NCBI RefSeq assembly: GCF_006715485.1
Contig: NZ_VFNH01000001.1
Span: 62,001-126,000, forward strand
Length of the DNA: 64,000 nt
Direction: 5' to 3'
DNA from: Herbaspirillum sp. SJZ107
GTDB taxonomy: Bacteria; Pseudomonadota; Gammaproteobacteria; Burkholderiales; Burkholderiaceae_D
The notes below the pieces were generated by a model. The model did not search any database. It had not been told where the DNA came from and saw nothing but the letters and a program-made list of their open reading frames with translations. The translations under genes and the position numbers were made by a program. Below, in pieces: positions 60,269 through 64,000 of the stretch (position 1 is its first letter; every line of letters begins with the position of its first letter).

Positions 60269-61858
60269 TCACTGCGCCGCCAGACTTCCTTTTCTTACAT
60301 ACACTTCGAGATCCGACATCGGTGCCCGCTTTTCGCGTTCGTAATTGTCGACGATCCACTTGTAGGTCACCGGATGAATGGCGCTGTAACGCATCTGGGG
60401 CTGGTTATCCAGGGCATGATTCGATAGCAGCACCATCTTGGGCGGCAGCTTTGCCAGACGTGCCAGTTCGGCCTGTTCGAAGCCGGCATCGCGGTGCGAC
60501 AGGGCATAGATTTCCCATATCCCCATCCTCGACCTGTTGATGGCATACAGGCCCGGCAGGTTGGGGACGGCCAGGAAATTCGCCTGTGCGCCCGGTACCG
60601 TCGCCAGCGCACGCCGGCTGGCCAGGATGTGGTCGACGATGAAGGGATCGGTGTGCAAGGTACTGCCGTCGATCACGACGGTCTTCATGGTCCGGCCGAA
60701 CAGCTTGCTGTTGATGATCATGACATCCTGGCCCACCGCCAGTACGGAAAAGCCGAGAACGCCGATCGCGACGGGAAGCACTGCACGGCCCAGCATGCTG
60801 CAACAGAAAAGAATCAGCAGCACGGGCACGACCGCCAGCGCCAGGTGGACCAGGTCGGCACGCGAGTAGGCGTAGTGTGCGTAGACCAGGCCCACGAATG
60901 CCGACGCGGTCAGCAGGTAGTGCAGTTCGGTGAACCCGGCGATACGCTTGCGCAGCATGGCGAGCAGCGCCAACACCGGCACCAGCAGCAGCGCGATGAA
61001 GCCCACGCCTTTCGCCACGTCGCAGGCCCACAGCACCCATCCGTTCTTCCCGTGTTCGGCGGTCCAGGGCCAGGGCACGGGCAGGGGAATATTGGTGGCG
61101 CCGGCGACGCTGTGGACGTGCTCGATGACCCCGGCGGCGAGCGCGTCCAGGAATCCCGGCTTGGCCAGCTCCATGAGGAAGGTCGGGCTGAAACCGAGAA
61201 TCGTCCCGCCGATGAAGGCAAGCGCCGGACGCAGCACAGCGTGGCGATTTCCCTGCTTGAGCAGTACGAAGCCGAGGGCCAGCAGGGCGGAGGCCGCGCC
61301 GTACACGCCGTGATTGCGTCCCATGACAGCCGCCAGTCCCAGTATCACGCCGGCGCCGAACCAGCGTGCCGGCGAGCGCGACGTCAGTATCAGCACCGTC
61401 ATCGCGACGATCAGGATACAGGTGCCGTAGTCATACACCTTGTAATAGGGCGTCGCCCAGAGATTCAGGATCAGGGCCACCGCGACCGCGAAACCGATGG
61501 TGCGCGCCGTGCCCAGCCTGGCCTGGAGTGCCCAGAGCGCCAGCCAGGTACCGACGCAGACGCTCAGCGCCTGATAGACGAATGCGGCCGAGTGTGCACC
61601 GAAAATGCCTTCGTCACCCATGACGAACATGATGGCGGCGGCCCACAGATAACGGCCGATGTCGTAGGCCAGGAAATCCCGTATCGGGACTTCGCCGCGC
61701 AGGACGCGTTGACTGCCGTACCAATAATAGCCTTCGTCGGCAAGATCGAAGCCGTAGTGCCATGTCAGCAGGAACCAGCACAGGGTGACGCCGATGCCGC
61801 TGGCCAGGGCGATAAGGACATTGCGATGGGGTGAACGGCTGCCTGTCATGGAATGCAT
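60269..61858 (-). CDS. Polytopic membrane protein, GT-C-like
   Basis: 529 aa (start at 61858; ATG 61849 is equally possible). About ten to twelve membrane helices and a soluble C-terminal part (from about residue 400). The first lumenal loop FDLADEGYYWYGSQRVLRGE has the Asp/Glu pair expected of GT-C glycosyltransferases. Similar in design to the protein at 51269 but not closely alike. Stand-alone gene; role in surface glycan or lipid modification is inference. Confidence 0.65.
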   Translation of the reverse strand: MHSMTGSRSPHRNVLIALASGIGVTLCWFLLTWHYGFDLADEGYYWYGSQRVLRGEVPIRDFLAYDIGRYLWAAAIMFVMGDEGIFGAHSAAFVYQALSVCVGTWLALWALQARLGTARTIGFAVAVALILNLWATPYYKVYDYGTCILIVAMTVLILTSRSPARWFGAGVILGLAAVMGRNHGVYGAASALLALGFVLLKQGNRHAVLRPALAFIGGTILGFSPTFLMELAKPGFLDALAAGVIEHVHSVAGATNIPLPVPWPWTAEHGKNGWVLWACDVAKGVGFIALLLVPVLALLAMLRKRIAGFTELHYLLTASAFVGLVYAHYAYSRADLVHLALAVVPVLLILFCCSMLGRAVLPVAIGVLGFSVLAVGQDVMIINSKLFGRTMKTVVIDGSTLHTDPFIVDHILASRRALATVPGAQANFLAVPNLPGLYAINRSRMGIWEIYALSHRDAGFEQAELARLAKLPPKMVLLSNHALDNQPQMRYSAIHPVTYKWIVDNYEREKRAPMSDLEVYVRKGSLAAQ

Positions 61859-62016
61859 GCCCTGTCGGAAATCGAAGGAGAATGGATGCCATGGCGCCGC
61901 AAAATGTATGCCAGAACAAATAAACGTTTGTTTTCAACCGTTTAATGTTGAGATGGCATTGATTTATAGCGCAATGTAAATTTTATCGACAGGGAGGGAG
62001 GACCGGCGACCACAGC

Positions 62017-62050
62017 AAAAAGGCCCCATGCTGTTCGCGATGGGGCCTTT
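62017..62050 (-). terminator. Terminator of tRNA-His
   Basis: Leftward AAAGGCCCCAT, loop, ATGGGGCCTTTTT, located 18 nt after the tRNA 3' end. Near-perfect 11-bp stem with a T-run on the minus strand. Confidence 0.88.
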
Positions 62051-62067
62051 GCTTGATACCGAATTCT

Positions 62068-62144
62068 TGGGGTGGCTGATGGGACTCGAACCCACGACAA
62101 CAGGAATCACAATCCTGGACTCTACCAACTGAGCTACAGCCACC
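62068..62144 (-). tRNA. tRNA-His (GTG anticodon)
   Basis: 77 nt read leftwards, with the extra 5' G (-1) of histidine tRNAs pairing opposite the discriminator region, the anticodon loop TTGTGAT (anticodon GTG), T-loop GTTCGAG and an encoded 3' CCA. Stems are complete. Confidence 0.97.
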
Positions 62145-62189
62145 ACTGTCTTACTTGCTGTCGCGTTGTTGTTGCTGCGACAGAACAAG

Positions 62190-62218
62190 ATTATATAAGG
62201 TACTTCGCATTCTGGCAA
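62190..62218 (-). promoter_or_regulatory. Promoter of tRNA-His
   Basis: On the minus strand TTGCCA (62213-62218), 17-bp spacer, TATAAT (62190-62195). Predicted start about 40 nt before the mature tRNA; the leader can form a TGTCGC/GCGACA hairpin (62157-62182 region). Confidence 0.8.
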
Positions 62219-62248
62219 ATCGAGTTTTGCCGAACAGTGCGGCGGTCC

Positions 62249-63088
62249 TCATGCCAGTTCGAACGCCACCTCGTCCACAGGCGGATCGATGCCGACCAGG
62301 CTGTTGAAGGCGGCCGCCAGCGCGGTGGCGCTGGCGCTCGTGTAAGCGTGCAGGCTGGCGGGTTCGGCGCCATCGGCAGCGCGCAGCAACTGGCCCGCAT
62401 CGAGCAGGCGCACCAGCTGGCGCGCCACGGCGTCGCCGGTATCGACCAGCACGATGCCGCGCGCGCCGCTGTCCGCGATCACGTCCTCGATCGACGCCCG
62501 CACCAGCGGGTAGTGGGTGCAGCCCAGCACCAGCGTGTCGGCACCCTGTTCCAGCAGCGGCGTGATGTAGCGTTGCAGCAGCTGGGTGGTGGCCTGGGCG
62601 TCGCCCGATTCGATCTGGTCGACCAGGCCGCGGCAGGCCTGCAGCAGGAACGCGGCGCCGGTGGCGGCGCTGATCTGGTCGCGCAGCTGCAGGAACTTGG
62701 CGCCGGCCAGCGTGCGCTCGGTGGCCAGCACGCCGATCTTGCCGTTGCGGCTGGCGCCGGCGGCCGGCTTCAGGCCCGGTTCGACGCCGACGATGGGCAT
62801 GTCGGGGAAGCTTTCGCGCAGCAGCTTGACGGCGGAGATGGTGGCGGTGTTGCAGGCCACGACCAGCGCCTTGGCGCCGCGGGCCACCAGGAAGCGGGCA
62901 ACGGCCAGCGAGCGCGCCGCGACCACGTCCTCGGACTTGTCGCCGTAGGGGGCGAAGCCGGTGTCGGCGACGTAGAGCAGGTGTTCGTGCGGAAGCTGGG
63001 CGCGGATGTGGCGCAGGATCGAGAGGCCGCCGACGCCGGAGTCGAAGATGCCGATGGGGGCGTCGTTGGGGTGTGCTTGGGTAGTCAT
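62249..63088 (-). CDS. murI: Glutamate racemase
   Basis: 279 aa, usual length. Starts with the typical PIGIFDSGVGGLSILRHI; catalytic cysteines Cys79 (ALVVACNTATISA) and Cys190 (TLVLGCTHYPLVR). Makes D-glutamate for peptidoglycan in the cytoplasm. Stand-alone leftward gene after the fumarase gene (146 nt gap). Confidence 0.96.
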   Translation of the reverse strand: MTTQAHPNDAPIGIFDSGVGGLSILRHIRAQLPHEHLLYVADTGFAPYGDKSEDVVAARSLAVARFLVARGAKALVVACNTATISAVKLLRESFPDMPIVGVEPGLKPAAGASRNGKIGVLATERTLAGAKFLQLRDQISAATGAAFLLQACRGLVDQIESGDAQATTQLLQRYITPLLEQGADTLVLGCTHYPLVRASIEDVIADSGARGIVLVDTGDAVARQLVRLLDAGQLLRAADGAEPASLHAYTSASATALAAAFNSLVGIDPPVDEVAFELA

Positions 63089-63234
63089 GGACAGATGTTA
63101 ACCCAGCTGCAGAGCGTTGGGGAATGTGGAATACATTGGGCCCCTGCCTGCGCAGGACGACGGCTCGACGACACGTGGCCGCAGATACGTCGCCCCTGCG
63201 CACTCAGGGGCCCAGGTTCAGCACAGCAGGCGAT

Positions 63235-64000
63235 TTACGCGGTCGTGACCGGAATACCCTTCAGCGACTCGATCTTGGCCGACCATTCCTTCGGCCCGGT
63301 CTGGTGCACCGAGGTACCGGTCGAATCGACTGCCACGGTCACCGGCATGTCCTGCACCTCGAACTCGTAGATCGCTTCCATGCCCAGGTCTTCGAAGCCC
63401 AGCACCTTGGCCGACTTGATCGCCTTGGAGACCAGGTAGGCCGAACCGCCGACCGCCATCAGGTAGGCCGACTTGTGGTTCTTGATCGACTCGATCGCGG
63501 TCGGGCCGCGTTCGGCCTTGCCGATCATCGCGATCAGGCCGGTCTTCTCGAGCATCATGTCGGTGAACTTGTCCATGCGGGTCGCGGTCGTCGGACCGGC
63601 CGGGCCGACCACTTCGTCGCCGACCGGATCGACCGGGCCGACGTAGTAGATCACGCGATTGGTGAAGTCCACCGGCAGCTGCTCGCCGCGCGCCAGCATG
63701 TCCTGGATGCGCTTGTGGGCGGCGTCGCGGCCGGTCAGCATCTTGCCGTTCAGGAGCAGGGTCTGGCCCGGCTGCCAGGATGCGACTTCTTCCTTGGTGA
63801 GCGTGTTCAGGTCGACGCGCTTCGACTTCTGGGTGTCCGGGGTCCACTGCACGTCCGGCCAGGTCGACAGCGACGGCGGGTCGATGTAGGCCGGGCCCGA
63901 GCCGTCCAGCACGAAGTGGGCGTGGCGGGTGGCGGCGCAGTTCGGGATCATCGCGACCGGCTTCGATGCGGCGTGGGTCGGGTACATGTTGATCTTCACG
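63235..64000 (-). CDS. Class I (iron-sulfur) fumarate hydratase, C-terminal part
   Basis: The last 255 codons of a class I fumarase; the frame is open to the right edge. C-terminal beta domain with NCAATRHAHFVLDGSGP, LLNGKMLTGRDAAHKRIQDM, YYVGPVDPVGDEVVGPAGPT and a GxAERGPTAIESIKNHKSAY-type segment. Full-length family members are about 500 aa with a [4Fe-4S] cluster in the missing part. Interconverts fumarate and malate in the TCA cycle. Confidence 0.9.
   Translation of the reverse strand, partial: VKINMYPTHAASKPVAMIPNCAATRHAHFVLDGSGPAYIDPPSLSTWPDVQWTPDTQKSKRVDLNTLTKEEVASWQPGQTLLLNGKMLTGRDAAHKRIQDMLARGEQLPVDFTNRVIYYVGPVDPVGDEVVGPAGPTTATRMDKFTDMMLEKTGLIAMIGKAERGPTAIESIKNHKSAYLMAVGGSAYLVSKAIKSAKVLGFEDLGMEAIYEFEVQDMPVTVAVDSTGTSVHQTGPKEWSAKIESLKGIPVTTA

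Noticed and set aside
1..64000. CRISPR arrays, insertion sequences with inverted repeats, rRNA genes
   Set aside because: None seen: no regularly spaced direct repeats with spacers, no transposase, no rRNA signature.

Overview
This is a high-GC window whose gene families look betaproteobacterial, most plausibly Oxalobacteraceae of the Massilia/Telluria type. That placement is inference from gene content and base composition only; no 16S rRNA gene is present.

1-29,936 is one large flagellar locus. On the minus strand it holds flgK (cut by the left edge), a rod-only flgJ, flgI, H, G, F, E, D, C, B, and then, beyond a plus-strand flgA, a long co-directional run: fliE F G H I J D S T K L, fliA, motA, motB, flgM, flgN and a broken FlgJ-type muramidase. 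On the plus strand are fliM N P Q R flhB flhA. A minus-strand FliK-like gene and the flagellin fliC close the locus. The order fliD-S-T-K-L-fliA-motA-motB matches lafBCDEFSTU of lateral (Flag-2) flagellar systems. FliM has no CheY-docking N-terminus, and no fliO, flhF/flhG, flhDC/lafK or che gene is present, so this looks like a self-contained secondary or lateral-type flagellum.

30,264-38,610 holds a TPR-glycosyltransferase and a SAM methyltransferase beside the flagellin (candidate flagellin or glycan modification), then three tandem sensor kinases, two of which begin with a receiver domain.

39,292-48,800 is a 9.5 kb integrative element of lower GC inserted in the 5' end of dusA. It has imperfect 22-bp att sites, a tyrosine integrase next to the intact dusA, an HTH protein, a small gene, an RHH protein, a D5-like helicase/primase and a nuclease. 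There are no phage structural genes. Its cargo is a DUF2806 protein, a serine recombinase and an operon of an unknown 345-aa protein, a Pycsar membrane effector (PycTM-like) and a Pycsar-type nucleotide cyclase (PycC-like). The element supplies a new start and N-terminus to dusA and leaves a 39-codon dusA stub at the other end. A 5'-truncated EamA transporter gene lies just outside.

49,978-55,359 is a five-gene surface-glycan operon (GT2, GtrA-like, GT-C-like membrane protein, GtrB-like GT2, epimerase/dehydrogenase). 55,706-61,858 carries a chemoreceptor, a TonB C-terminal-domain protein, a vanadium haloperoxidase/PAP2 protein, a YXWGXW protein and another GT-C-like membrane protein. 62,068-64,000 holds tRNA-His with promoter and terminator, murI, and the 3' part of a class I fumarase running off the right edge.
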